Source: JAKQHY01 sp034429475
GTDB lineage: Bacteria > Chloroflexota > Anaerolineae > B4-G1 > SLSP01
Length of the DNA stretch: 55,858 bases
Assembly: GCA_034429475.1 (NCBI GenBank)
Contig: DAOUGD010000122.1
Span: 1 to 55,858 of the forward strand
Direction: 5' to 3'
The notes below the pieces were generated by a model, which was not told the origin of the DNA, did not search any database, and was given only the letters and a program-made list of their open reading frames with translations. This document shows, piece by piece, positions 8,921 through 17,148 of this stretch; the stretch's first letter is position 1, and each line of letters begins with the position of its first letter. The translations under genes were made by a program, and so were the position numbers.

Positions 8921-10369
8921 TTACGCAAACTCCTTCTTCTTTATATATCTGTGGACAAAGGCGAGAAACTTCGTCCAGATACTCTTCATATTACGAGTGC
9001 AATTGCGTACTAGGTGAGAAAGCCTTGTTACTCGTTTAAGCCAAATCAGATCAGCACTCATCATTTGGTTAAAGACCAAAGTGCCTTTCATTTCCCGTTG
9101 CGCTAACCAGGCTACGTGGCTTTTAGAACGAACGCGCATACGCAATTGTTGCTGTATAATCAATATAGGATTAAATGAACGTTTAGGATATACTCTTTTA
9201 CGTGGTACTATCAACCCCTTCTGTTGCGCCCACTTCAGGCGGTAAGCTAATCCATGACGACGGTGATTTATGTTCCCTTGTTGGGAAGTATTAGCTTGTG
9301 TCGGTGTAATTTCATCTAGTTTGAGATGACCCAGAACAATACCTTCCTGAATGATTTTGAGGGCAATCTCTGAACGGACAACTAACACATTATTACCACG
9401 ACCATCCGCACGATATGGTGGAATCCATGCGTCCCCTACTGACAAATCTGCAAGTTCAGCGGAAAGATCATCGCAGAAGTCACACGCATTAGGTTTGAAT
9501 AATCCTGTACCCCACATATCTCCTAAAGTGCGCATAGCCTTTGCATATTGTTTGCCGACATTATCTTCACAAGTAAAAACATAATCATCAGCAGTTGATG
9601 TCGGTTTTTTTACTCGATACTCTGGAAATCGTATATTTTTCGACTCCACATCAAGCGTAGCAGCGAGATACTCTGTATAATTCCGTGTTTTCAACCCGCC
9701 ACAAAAAATGCCTATCATAAAAATGATACGTTCTGACAAAATAGGCATTTGCTCTACGGCCAAACGGAGAGCTTTCACCGTACATGGTAGAGCAATCAAA
9801 GCATAGTGTCCTGGTTTTTCAAGTAGCAGTTCAATAGCTTGGTTAATTGAAACTGGATAATACCTGGTTTTAGCCGCAGCTCGTATTGCCTCAGTTGTTT
9901 CACAAACGTTATAGGAAAAATGACTATCTTCTTGATTGTGATTTGGTTGAACACAGATAGCTGCGTCGATATAATCATTTTCAAGCAGATGCGTAAGTGC
10001 CCAAGTCGATATTCCCCCCGAACTACTTGTCATTCGATAGTCTTCCGCATACCCAACAAATAGTTTTCGATAATACCCCAGGTATTGATCCTTCTCTATC
10101 TGAGGGCCAACAAATAAACGCATACCTAGTTCATCTTCGTTAGGTACTTGAATATTCTCCACAATACCACAACTAAATGGACAAACTCTTAGACAGGCGG
10201 AACAGTCATTGCACGATGTATTAACGATGACTGGCTCATAAAGACCATATTTGTTCCATTGTATTGCTATTGAATTTCGTGAACATACTGGCGCACAAAC
10301 ACCACAGCCTATACAAAGATCATGTTCTACAATTGCGGAGACAACGTTGCGACCAGCATAATCTAACAT
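8921..10369 (-). CDS. FrhB-like Fe-S protein (F420 hydrogenase/dehydrogenase beta-subunit family)
   Basis: A 482-residue protein. The N-terminus carries a ferredoxin-like double cluster: CIGCGVCAPVC near residues 20-30 and CNDCSACLRVCPFSC near 53-67, suited to two [4Fe-4S] centres. The FrhB/FdhB domain then follows with TSSSGGISTWAL, ALPCTVKALRLAV, MIGIFCGG and CDFCDDLSAELADLSVGDAW, including further cysteines. In methanogens this family moves electrons to F420. In polysaccharide loci such proteins sit beside pyruvyl transferases, with an unknown redox role. The C-terminal ~100 residues are basic and lack clear motifs. It precedes the pyruvyl transferase with essentially no gap. Confidence 0.82.
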   Translation of the reverse strand: MLDYAGRNVVSAIVEHDLCIGCGVCAPVCSRNSIAIQWNKYGLYEPVIVNTSCNDCSACLRVCPFSCGIVENIQVPNEDELGMRLFVGPQIEKDQYLGYYRKLFVGYAEDYRMTSSSGGISTWALTHLLENDYIDAAICVQPNHNQEDSHFSYNVCETTEAIRAAAKTRYYPVSINQAIELLLEKPGHYALIALPCTVKALRLAVEQMPILSERIIFMIGIFCGGLKTRNYTEYLAATLDVESKNIRFPEYRVKKPTSTADDYVFTCEDNVGKQYAKAMRTLGDMWGTGLFKPNACDFCDDLSAELADLSVGDAWIPPYRADGRGNNVLVVRSEIALKIIQEGIVLGHLKLDEITPTQANTSQQGNINHRRHGLAYRLKWAQQKGLIVPRKRVYPKRSFNPILIIQQQLRMRVRSKSHVAWLAQREMKGTLVFNQMMSADLIWLKRVTRLSHLVRNCTRNMKSIWTKFLAFVHRYIKKKEFA

Positions 10370-10375
10370 ATCAGA

Positions 10376-11878
10376 TTATTCACCGAACCATTTTTTCATC
10401 AGTTTAATCGCCAGATATATCAAGCCACAAGTACACACAAACATCAGGAGCAGCCAATGTTTTGCCAAAATGAAAAAATTACTCAATGCGCCCGGTAGCA
10501 ACGCCAATGTCAACACCAGTCCTAATATGGCATCCCGCCATAATTGGCGATTCATATTCAGTTTTTTGTAATAGATAGGAACAAATATAATCGAGTTGAG
10601 GGCGTAAGCCAGAAAAGTAGCCAGCGCCAAACCATTGGCGCCATCTCCCACCAGCAGATAAGAGCCAACAATCAAAACCAAAGCCCAGACCAGATTGCTG
10701 ATAAATCCGAGCCATAGAAGCGATTTAGCCTGAATAAAACGAGCTATCCCATCTTTGTAAGTTAAAATCGGCAACGAACATAACACAAAAACCATAGCAA
10801 TACGTCCATCGCTGAAATCTTGCCCGTAGAGCAGGAGAATTGCAGGTACAAAGTATAGTAGTATAGAAACCAGACTGGTGGTCAGGAAGAATGCAGTATA
10901 TGAATTCAGCATCATCAAACGATTACTCTTTGGAGTTTCAACGTCCTTGTTAAGTTCCATTGCCAAAATAGGTAACAGAACTTGTAAAGCGGAGCGTGGA
11001 ACGAACAGAGCAAATGTATTAATTTGATGTGTCGCGCTCATAATGCCCATTTGCGCGTATCCATCTGGCTGATTAACCAACATTGTGTTGGCAATCCAGA
11101 GTGTCGGTCCCACTATCGAACTGGACAAAAAAGCCGGCAAACTAAAAGTGGTGAGCATTTTGTATTCGCTCCACACGTCTCTGGCTTGTGTCAAGTTCGG
11201 TATAGTGTGTTGGCGGCGCACAGTGCGAATTGCCTGACTGTTCATCAGCAATATTATGCTGGCGCTGAATACAAATCCCCCCAGAGCGCCATTGAGTCCA
11301 GCGTAGCGCGCCCCCCCAAAGACAGAAACGACCGTTGTCATACCGCCAATAATGTGAATGACCGCCGATTGACGGTAAGCCTCGAATCCGGCCAATATCC
11401 CCTTTTGCGCTCCATCATAAGCGTAGACGAAGAGCAACAATGCACCAAGCAACAATGATGGGGCCAGATGCGGTGCAGCCAAAACATTTTCGGCTATCAC
11501 CGATGAACCAAGCATCAAAACTAAAGTCATAAATGCTCCCGAAAATACAGCCACCCACAAACATAACTGTATAATGCGGGCCGTGCGCTCAACATCCTTC
11601 TCTCGAAATTCGGCTATGTGTTTAGTCGCGGTTACTCCTAATCCTAATCCCGCAAAAATGCCCATGGTGCTGATTGTGTTGCGGATAATGCCTAATTCAC
11701 CAAACCCGACTTTTCCTAGCAGTTTAGCGCAGGCTAGACTCGCAATAAATGACATGCCATATGAGGCGGTTGCGCCTACAAGCGACCAGAAACTCCCTCG
11801 GATAATCCGCGCTCTCAAAGAACCGGATTTAGCCAGTATGCCTTGCATAAAGTGAGTAATGCGTTTAATTGCTTTCAA
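10376..11878 (-). CDS. Polysaccharide flippase (MATE/MOP superfamily, Wzx-like)
   Basis: A 500-residue membrane protein with about 12-14 hydrophobic helices. It starts with RIIRGSFWSLVGATASYGMSF and LLGKVGFGELGIIRNTISTM, the usual entry to RfbX/Wzx-type MOP transporters. It probably flips undecaprenyl-linked repeat units to the outer leaflet for the Wzy-like polymerase. The start is a TTG at 11878 that overlaps the stop of the upstream epimerase (TTGA), which implies translational coupling. An ATG ten codons downstream is the alternative. It completes a Wzx/Wzy-type pathway with the genes downstream. Confidence 0.87.
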   Translation of the reverse strand: MKAIKRITHFMQGILAKSGSLRARIIRGSFWSLVGATASYGMSFIASLACAKLLGKVGFGELGIIRNTISTMGIFAGLGLGVTATKHIAEFREKDVERTARIIQLCLWVAVFSGAFMTLVLMLGSSVIAENVLAAPHLAPSLLLGALLLFVYAYDGAQKGILAGFEAYRQSAVIHIIGGMTTVVSVFGGARYAGLNGALGGFVFSASIILLMNSQAIRTVRRQHTIPNLTQARDVWSEYKMLTTFSLPAFLSSSIVGPTLWIANTMLVNQPDGYAQMGIMSATHQINTFALFVPRSALQVLLPILAMELNKDVETPKSNRLMMLNSYTAFFLTTSLVSILLYFVPAILLLYGQDFSDGRIAMVFVLCSLPILTYKDGIARFIQAKSLLWLGFISNLVWALVLIVGSYLLVGDGANGLALATFLAYALNSIIFVPIYYKKLNMNRQLWRDAILGLVLTLALLPGALSNFFILAKHWLLLMFVCTCGLIYLAIKLMKKWFGE

Positions 11879-12981
11879 CTCATTAAAACCTCAACTATCT
11901 TTTGCGCGGACTTGCCATCCCCGTATGGATTCACAGCATAGGCCATCCGTTCGTACTCCTTTGTGTCCTCCAGCAAGCGTCGCGTCCAATCCATAATTTT
12001 TATAACGTCCGTCCCTACCAGCCGCACGGTCCCAGCCAGTATACCCTCCGGTCGCTCTGTCATCTCCCGTAACACCAGCACCGGCTTCCCCAATCCCGGC
12101 GCCTCTTCCTGGATGCCCCCAGAATCCGTCAGCACCAGGTAGCAACGCTTCATCAAGTGTACCATCGGCAAATAATCCAGCGGCGGCAATAGGGTGATGT
12201 TGGGGATCCCCTTGAGCAAACGATACACCGGTTCCTGAACGTTGGGGTTCAAATGGACCGGGTACACAATCTGCACCGTGTCCTGGTATTGCGCCGCAAG
12301 TTCACGCAGCGCCGCACAAATGGTTTCCAGCGGCTTGCCAAAGTTCTCCCGCCGGTGCGCCGTGACGAGGAGCACGCGCTTGTGCCACGGGATGCCCGCC
12401 AACGGCCCGCGCTCCACGGCATACGGCATAGCCACGGCGATTTTCAACGCATCAATCACCGGGTTGCCGGTCACGTAGATTGTGTGGGGGGCGATCCCTT
12501 CACGTAACAAATTTGCTTTTGCGGTTTCGGTGGCGGCAAAGTGGACATCGGCCACCACGCCGGCCACCCGGCGGTTGATTTCCTCGGGGAACGGCTGCCA
12601 TTTATCGTAGGTGCGCAGGCCCGCTTCCACATGGCCCACCTTGACCTGGTGATAAAACGCCGTCAGACTCGCCGCCATCACCGTCGTCGTATCGCCCTGC
12701 ACCAATACCCAATCCGGCTGCTCCTGCACCAGCACCGCATCCAACTCAGTGAACACCCGCGCGGTTAGTGCCGCGAGAGATTGATTGGGGCGCATCAGGT
12801 CGAGATCATAGTCTGGCACAATCTGGAACAGGGTTAGCACCTGATCCAACATTTCTCTGTGCTGCGCCGTCACACAGACGCGTGAAACAATCTCGTTGGG
12901 GCGTTTTGACAAGGCTCTGATTACGGGCGCCATCTTGATCGCTTCGGGGCGTGTGCCAAAAATAGAGAGAACTTTTAACAT
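11875..12981 (-). CDS. wecB: UDP-N-acetylglucosamine 2-epimerase (non-hydrolysing)
   Basis: About 368 residues, the normal length for WecB/MnaA. LKVLSIFGTRPEAIKMAPVI is the family N-terminus. VCVTAQHREMLDQVL, VLVQGDTTTVMAASL, VGHVEAGLRT, PEEINRR and LTDSGGIQEEAPGLGKPVLV follow in the expected order, including the residues that contact UDP-GlcNAc. The enzyme converts UDP-GlcNAc to UDP-ManNAc, a precursor for ManNAc/ManNAcA-containing polymers. I chose the ATG at 12981; a GTG five codons earlier is possible. It is the first gene of the tight polysaccharide run. Its base composition is higher in GC than the genes that follow. Confidence 0.93.
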   Translation of the reverse strand: MLKVLSIFGTRPEAIKMAPVIRALSKRPNEIVSRVCVTAQHREMLDQVLTLFQIVPDYDLDLMRPNQSLAALTARVFTELDAVLVQEQPDWVLVQGDTTTVMAASLTAFYHQVKVGHVEAGLRTYDKWQPFPEEINRRVAGVVADVHFAATETAKANLLREGIAPHTIYVTGNPVIDALKIAVAMPYAVERGPLAGIPWHKRVLLVTAHRRENFGKPLETICAALRELAAQYQDTVQIVYPVHLNPNVQEPVYRLLKGIPNITLLPPLDYLPMVHLMKRCYLVLTDSGGIQEEAPGLGKPVLVLREMTERPEGILAGTVRLVGTDVIKIMDWTRRLLEDTKEYERMAYAVNPYGDGKSAQKIVEVLMS

Positions 12982-13232
12982 ATAGAAACCCTGCACTCTG
13001 TTATTTTATGATGACAAAATTCAACTGTTCTACCACATCGCTCTCTACCACTACCAGTACTATCCCCCGCCCCAGCGCAATCGCCTTCTACTTCACCCGC
13101 CCAATGAAAGCAACGCAACTACAGGCAACGAACACCCCAACCACATCGAGTCTCGCCCTGGCAAGAACGTTCCAAAACAAGCGGCACGAACACCCCACAC
13201 AACCGGATATTCGTGCCGCCCCTCCCATTCCC

Positions 13233-13793
13233 CTACACCACCGTCTTCCCCGCCTCCAAACTCCCGGCGTGCCCCGGCAAATCGCGGGCCGTCACCAACA
13301 CCGCCGCCGCGCCGCCGGGATGATCCACCGTCGTCACGTAATGCCACCAACCGTCAGCTTGCAACGTCGCGGCCCCGCTTTCCACCAGATTCCCACCGGC
13401 ATCCGCGAGCGCAAACTGCACCGTCGTCACCTGCACGTCGTCGCGGGCGCGGGCGCGCAACACCTCGCCCACCCCGCCCGTCCAGGCCTCCAGATCCACC
13501 TCAACCACTTCTGGCTCGTGGTACCAGTCCGCCACCGCCACATTGTAAGGCGACTTCGCCGTCCCGGACGCTTTCGCGGCGTAGGCCGGATCGTCCTTTG
13601 CCACCTTCCCGTAAGCCGCAGCCTCCTGGAAACGCGCGCGGGATTCCTCCTGCGCGGCTGAGGGCGGCCTATCGCTCGGCGCCGGCATCGTGCGAATAAT
13701 CGTCTGCCCCCCGCGCCCCGTCTGAATCACCAACTGCCCGCCCAAAGACCCGCTTAAACCCTGAACGACAATGTTCTTCTCAACCTTAGCCAT
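13233..13793 (-). CDS. Conserved hypothetical protein (AKVEKNIVVQGLSG-type)
   Basis: A 186-residue protein of no known function. I chose the ATG at 13793 because AGGAGG stands just upstream. The longer open frame to 13901 lacks such a site. The N-terminal ~40 residues (EKNIVVQGLSGSLGGQLVIQ, then GRGGQTIIRTMP) resemble a small family of hypothetical proteins I have met in Bacteroidota, cyanobacteria and Chloroflexota. That stretch is followed by a helical AAQEESRARFQEAAAYGKVA part. The C-terminal half looks like a beta-sandwich (VEVDLEAWTGGVGEVLRARA). There is no signal peptide or membrane helix. It is transcribed alone, with its own upstream region of ~190 bases. Confidence 0.75.
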   Translation of the reverse strand: MAKVEKNIVVQGLSGSLGGQLVIQTGRGGQTIIRTMPAPSDRPPSAAQEESRARFQEAAAYGKVAKDDPAYAAKASGTAKSPYNVAVADWYHEPEVVEVDLEAWTGGVGEVLRARARDDVQVTTVQFALADAGGNLVESGAATLQADGWWHYVTTVDHPGGAAAVLVTARDLPGHAGSLEAGKTVV

Positions 13794-13840
13794 CGCTAAA
13801 CCCTCCTGAAAGAAATTGATAGAACTGGCCTGAAAAACAC

Positions 13841-13865
13841 GCTTTACAGCCCTATGCCGTAAAGC
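13841..13865 (-). other. Stem-loop in the leader of the hypothetical gene
   Basis: GCTTTAC (13841-13847) pairs with GTAAAGC (13859-13865) around an 11-base loop. It lies 48 bases upstream of the ATG at 13793 on the coding strand. It could be a leader hairpin or part of an operator. There is no other support. Confidence 0.3.
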
Positions 13866-13920
13866 ATCACACCCTATCCCGCCCAAACCAACTGCTATCA
13901 ACTACATCAGAGCAACGAAC

Positions 13921-13950
13921 CACCTATATAGCACCTATATACCACCTATA
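13921..13950. repeat. Three direct repeats CACCTATA at 11-base period
   Basis: CACCTATA occurs at 13921-13928, 13932-13939 and 13943-13950, spaced by 11 bases (about one helical turn), within the 191-base gap between the SDR gene and the hypothetical gene. The arrangement fits a protein-binding array upstream of the gene starting at 13793. No binding protein can be named. Confidence 0.5.
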
Positions 13951-13984
13951 ACAAAACAGAGGCATATTTGGAAACTGTACTCAA

Positions 13985-14965
13985 TTACGCCCGATAAAAA
14001 CCAATCACCTGCCGCAGCGTATCCTCCAAAGACACCTGTGGTTCCCATCCAATGAATTGTTTGATCTTGCGAATATCGGGAATCCGCCGCTGCATATCCT
14101 CAAAGCCCGGCTCGTAGGCCTGCGCGTAGGGGATAAGCACAATCCGCTCGTCAAACGGCGCCGACGCGCCGGTCAATTGTAACACCTTTTGCGCCAGCTC
14201 AAAAATGGTAATCTCCTGCGTATTCCCGACGTTGAAAACCTGCCCGGCGGCCTGGGGACAGTCAATCAAGGCCACCATCGCCCGCACCACATCCTTGACG
14301 TTGCAGAAACAGCGGCTCTGGCGACCATCCCCATACACCGTGATCGGATCGCCGCGCAAGGCCTGCTGCACGAAGCGCGGCACCACCATCCCGTACTGCC
14401 CGGTCTGGCGCGGGCCTACCGTGTTAAACAGCCGGCAAATAACCGTCGGCAGTCCGATTTTCCGGTAGTAGGCCAAGCCCAAAAATTCCTCAATCGCTTT
14501 GGAATCCGAATAGCTCCACCGCGCCGTGGTCGTCGGGCCTAAGACCCGGTCATCGTCCTCGCTGAAGGGCACTTTGGTGGCTTTCCCGTAGATTTCGGAC
14601 GTAGAAACCAACAGAATCTTCTTCCGGTAACGCGCCGCCGCCTGCAAAATGGCGTGCGAGGCCAGCACGTTGGTCTCAATCACGCGCACCGGGTCGTGCA
14701 CGATAAGCTCGACCCCCACCGCTGCCGCCAGATGGAAGATAACGTCGCACTCACTCACCAGGCGATCCATCACAATGTCGTTGGTGATGGTATCAATGGC
14801 GAAATGAAAATGGGGATGCTCCACCAAGGGCCGAATGTTCTCAAACCGCCCGGTGGATAAATCGTCTATAATCGTCACCGTGTCGCCACGGGCCAACAAC
14901 GCCTCGGCCAAGTGCGACCCAATGAAACCGGCGCCGCCGGTAATCAAAGCACGCTGTTTAGGCAT
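13985..14965 (-). CDS. NAD-dependent epimerase/dehydratase (extended SDR)
   Basis: A 326-residue extended short-chain dehydrogenase acting on nucleotide sugars. ALITGGAGFIGSHLAEALLA (residues 5-24) is the Rossmann dinucleotide loop, VIFHLAAAVGVELI follows, STSEIYG holds the catalytic Ser/Thr region, and SYSDSKAIEEF gives the Y-x-x-x-K pair. FNTVGPRQ and VFNVGNTQEIT are substrate-side motifs. The overall look is that of UDP-glucose 4-epimerase/UDP-glucuronate decarboxylase-like enzymes common in polysaccharide loci. The exact reaction cannot be fixed. A good ribosome site (AAGGAG) precedes the ATG. Confidence 0.88.
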   Translation of the reverse strand: MPKQRALITGGAGFIGSHLAEALLARGDTVTIIDDLSTGRFENIRPLVEHPHFHFAIDTITNDIVMDRLVSECDVIFHLAAAVGVELIVHDPVRVIETNVLASHAILQAAARYRKKILLVSTSEIYGKATKVPFSEDDDRVLGPTTTARWSYSDSKAIEEFLGLAYYRKIGLPTVICRLFNTVGPRQTGQYGMVVPRFVQQALRGDPITVYGDGRQSRCFCNVKDVVRAMVALIDCPQAAGQVFNVGNTQEITIFELAQKVLQLTGASAPFDERIVLIPYAQAYEPGFEDMQRRIPDIRKIKQFIGWEPQVSLEDTLRQVIGFYRA

Positions 14966-15024
14966 ACGTTCACTCCTTGAATTTTATTCATACCTAACCA
15001 CGAGGAATCACTAAAATAAATCTT

Positions 15025-16179
15025 CTACCGCCCAAACCGCACCCTGAACTGCTGCCGCACGGTATCGTTCTCCAACGTCACCGGCACACCTTTTTCCCGG
15101 CACAGGCGCAGCACGCGCGGAATGCCACTGCCACGCCCCGTATACCCAAAGTCGGGGGCTTTCGCCGTGAAAGATAAGAGGATTGGGTTACGCTCCAGGT
15201 GAATACCCAGCTTGATGTTTTCCACCGTCACCGTGTTGGGCAGAACGCCCGGACTGACAACCTCTACCACGTCGGGGAAAATGCTGACCTGAATGGGTGC
15301 GTCCACAAAGTAGTCACGGTGAATCAGCGCGTTGGCGATGACTTCCCGCACTGCCGCCGCCGGGATTTCTACCTCGCCAGGCGCGTTGAAATCTGGCCCC
15401 TGCGGCATGCGATGCAGATTGCGCAGCACAAAATCCACACCGCGCTTGTACTGTTCAAATAGATTGCCGCTTATATCTTCTTTGTCCCGGAACTCGTCGG
15501 CATTGAGATACACCGTGCCCCGGATGCCAAACTGCGGACGACGCCAGGCCACGTCTTTGCCAAACAATAACAACCCGGCCAACGTCAACCGGCCTTCACG
15601 GGCCAACTTCAGGTTTTCCAGCAGGGTAGTGCGTGCAATCTCGGTCGCGTCCAATTCTTCCGCAAACGCCGTGCGATAGAAATGAGCAAACCATAGCTCA
15701 TCTAACTGCGTTACAAGAACCTCCGTGAGCATCTCGTCCGCGTATAAACGCTGCGCAGATTGCAACAGGCGCAACAATTCTTCACGGGTGGCGCGGCGCT
15801 TGTCGGCGCCGTTCTTAACCCAGAACTCAGTTTTATTCACGCTATACGGCTTATGGCTGCCGCGCGGCACATCCACAATCAGGAGCGCCTTTTGTTCCCA
15901 CACCAACGTGGTGCTGCTGACAAAAATCGGTGGCTCAATTTTGTGCGCCGTCGCATTGGATATCCATTGATTCAAATGGTGGATTTCCTCCGGCGTCAAC
16001 CCGCCCACTTCGCCCCGGTCGCTAACGCCGATAAAAATCTGCCCGCCCTGACTATTCGCAAACGCGGCGATTTCCACCGCCAGGTGGTCAATGCTGGTGA
16101 AATTGACCTTGAACTGATGGGTAGAGTCCTCCCCGGCCAATAACCGTTCTCTTATGCGCTGAATGTCCATCTCATCCAT
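15025..16179 (-). CDS. AlbA_2 (Schlafen-like) / ATP-binding putative regulator
   Basis: A 384-residue protein. The first ~120 residues form an AlbA_2 domain (PF04326): HQFKVNFTSIDHLAVEIAAF, then GGQIFIGVSDRGEVGGL and LLIVDVPRGSHKPY, with WVKNGADKRRATREEL. The C-terminal part resembles HATPase_c_4/RecG-like regulators: EIPAAAVREVIANALIHRDY and GRGSGIPRVLRLCREKG. Such proteins are usually annotated as putative transcriptional regulators, or as nucleases of the Schlafen fold; some act in phage defence or stress. It is monocistronic and does not obviously belong with the neighbouring sugar genes. Confidence 0.8.
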   Translation of the reverse strand: MDEMDIQRIRERLLAGEDSTHQFKVNFTSIDHLAVEIAAFANSQGGQIFIGVSDRGEVGGLTPEEIHHLNQWISNATAHKIEPPIFVSSTTLVWEQKALLIVDVPRGSHKPYSVNKTEFWVKNGADKRRATREELLRLLQSAQRLYADEMLTEVLVTQLDELWFAHFYRTAFAEELDATEIARTTLLENLKLAREGRLTLAGLLLFGKDVAWRRPQFGIRGTVYLNADEFRDKEDISGNLFEQYKRGVDFVLRNLHRMPQGPDFNAPGEVEIPAAAVREVIANALIHRDYFVDAPIQVSIFPDVVEVVSPGVLPNTVTVENIKLGIHLERNPILLSFTAKAPDFGYTGRGSGIPRVLRLCREKGVPVTLENDTVRQQFRVRFGR

Positions 16180-16283
16180 AGGGGACTAAACCACCACCCA
16201 CGCCAACGCCCGTTGCTCGAGCCGCAACAAAGACCTGATCCGCTGCAACATCGGCATCGAATAAAAGCGTTCAGGAACCATCC

Positions 16284-17054
16284 TTACCGCGCCGCCGCAG
16301 GCGTCCACTGCACACTTCCCTCGTCCACAAAACCGGGCGCGCCATTGCCTGCCGCCGTCACCGAAATATCGTCCCACACCCACAGCGTCCAGGCGTTGTA
16401 CTCGCGGAACTTCATCCCCGCTTGCAGGCACAAAGTGTCCCCCGGCACGATGTGAACCAGTTCCCGCCGCGCCGTGAATTCACATTGCCCCGCAGCGTTG
16501 CGGCAGCTCAGCGGGTCGGCATACAACTCGCGCCAGGCAGAGTCCGGCACGTACCAGGGCCGGTAATACTTCGTGATCGCGTACCATGCCACGCTGTTGT
16601 AGGGGATAGTCTCCGATCCCCAGGCGGTGGTGTGGAGCGTGACCCAATAGTCGCCCTCGCGCGGCACGTCCAATTCCGTGCAGACAGCGCCATACGCCCC
16701 GCCGTAATACCGGTGTGAATCGCGCACCAGCAGACTCAGCGCGTAATCCGGCGACTCCGGCGGCCCGCCCCAGCGCACTTTGGCCCAGCGCACGTCGTGC
16801 CCACCGCGCTCGGCGGTATACAACGTCCAGTCGGTGGGGCCGTATTTGCCCCAGGCGTGGAAGTCGCCGTTTGCCACGTGCCCCGTCCCGGCGGCAAAGT
16901 CACGAGAGAGAGTCAGATCGGTGTATTCGCCGCTGACCTGAGCGGTATCATACCACAGGCTGATAGGCGGCCCTTCGGCGCGCACGCCCGCCGCGCCGCT
17001 CAGACACAACCCTACGAGAAGCATCCCAAGGACAAAGGCTCTACATTGTTTCAT
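16284..17054 (-). CDS. Secreted protein, putative beta-sandwich, unknown function
   Basis: A 256-residue protein with a clear signal peptide (KQCRAFVLGMLLVGLCLSGA, cleavage likely after VRA). I chose the ATG at 17054 because GGGAGGGGGAG lies directly upstream; the 14 residues before it are spurious. The mature part is rich in Trp and Tyr and looks like a jelly-roll/CBM-type fold (NGDFHAWGKYGPTDWTLY, WVTLHTTAWGSE, AWTLWVWDDISV). It has a few cysteines (AVCTELDV, LSCRN, GQCEF) that could pair. It may bind carbohydrate at the cell surface, but no known domain is certain. Confidence 0.7.
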   Translation of the reverse strand: MKQCRAFVLGMLLVGLCLSGAAGVRAEGPPISLWYDTAQVSGEYTDLTLSRDFAAGTGHVANGDFHAWGKYGPTDWTLYTAERGGHDVRWAKVRWGGPPESPDYALSLLVRDSHRYYGGAYGAVCTELDVPREGDYWVTLHTTAWGSETIPYNSVAWYAITKYYRPWYVPDSAWRELYADPLSCRNAAGQCEFTARRELVHIVPGDTLCLQAGMKFREYNAWTLWVWDDISVTAAGNGAPGFVDEGSVQWTPAAAR

Positions 17055-17080
17055 GGTCTCCCCCTCCCTAAAAAGCCTGC

Positions 17081-17144
17081 TCACGCCAAGGCGCAAAGAC
17101 GCGAAGAAATTTAAAAACTTGGCGACTTGGCGGCTTTGCGTGAA
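17081..17144. repeat. Dispersed-type intergenic hairpin (TCACGCCAAGGCGCAAAG...)
   Basis: The stretch begins TCACGCCAAGGCGCAAAGAC and ends CTTGGCGGCTTTGCGTGA, which is an imperfect inverted repeat. The same kind of phrase (CGCCAAGGCGCAAAGACGC) recurs between genes of many environmental bacteria, to my knowledge. Here it lies between the GHMP kinase gene and the secreted-protein gene. Only one copy is seen in this window. Confidence 0.6.
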
Positions 17145-17148
17145 ATTC

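Noticed and set aside
13008..13661. 217-residue plus-strand open frame
   Set aside because: It overlaps the well-supported minus-strand gene at 13233-13793 and is rich in His/Arg/Pro with no domain or ribosome site.
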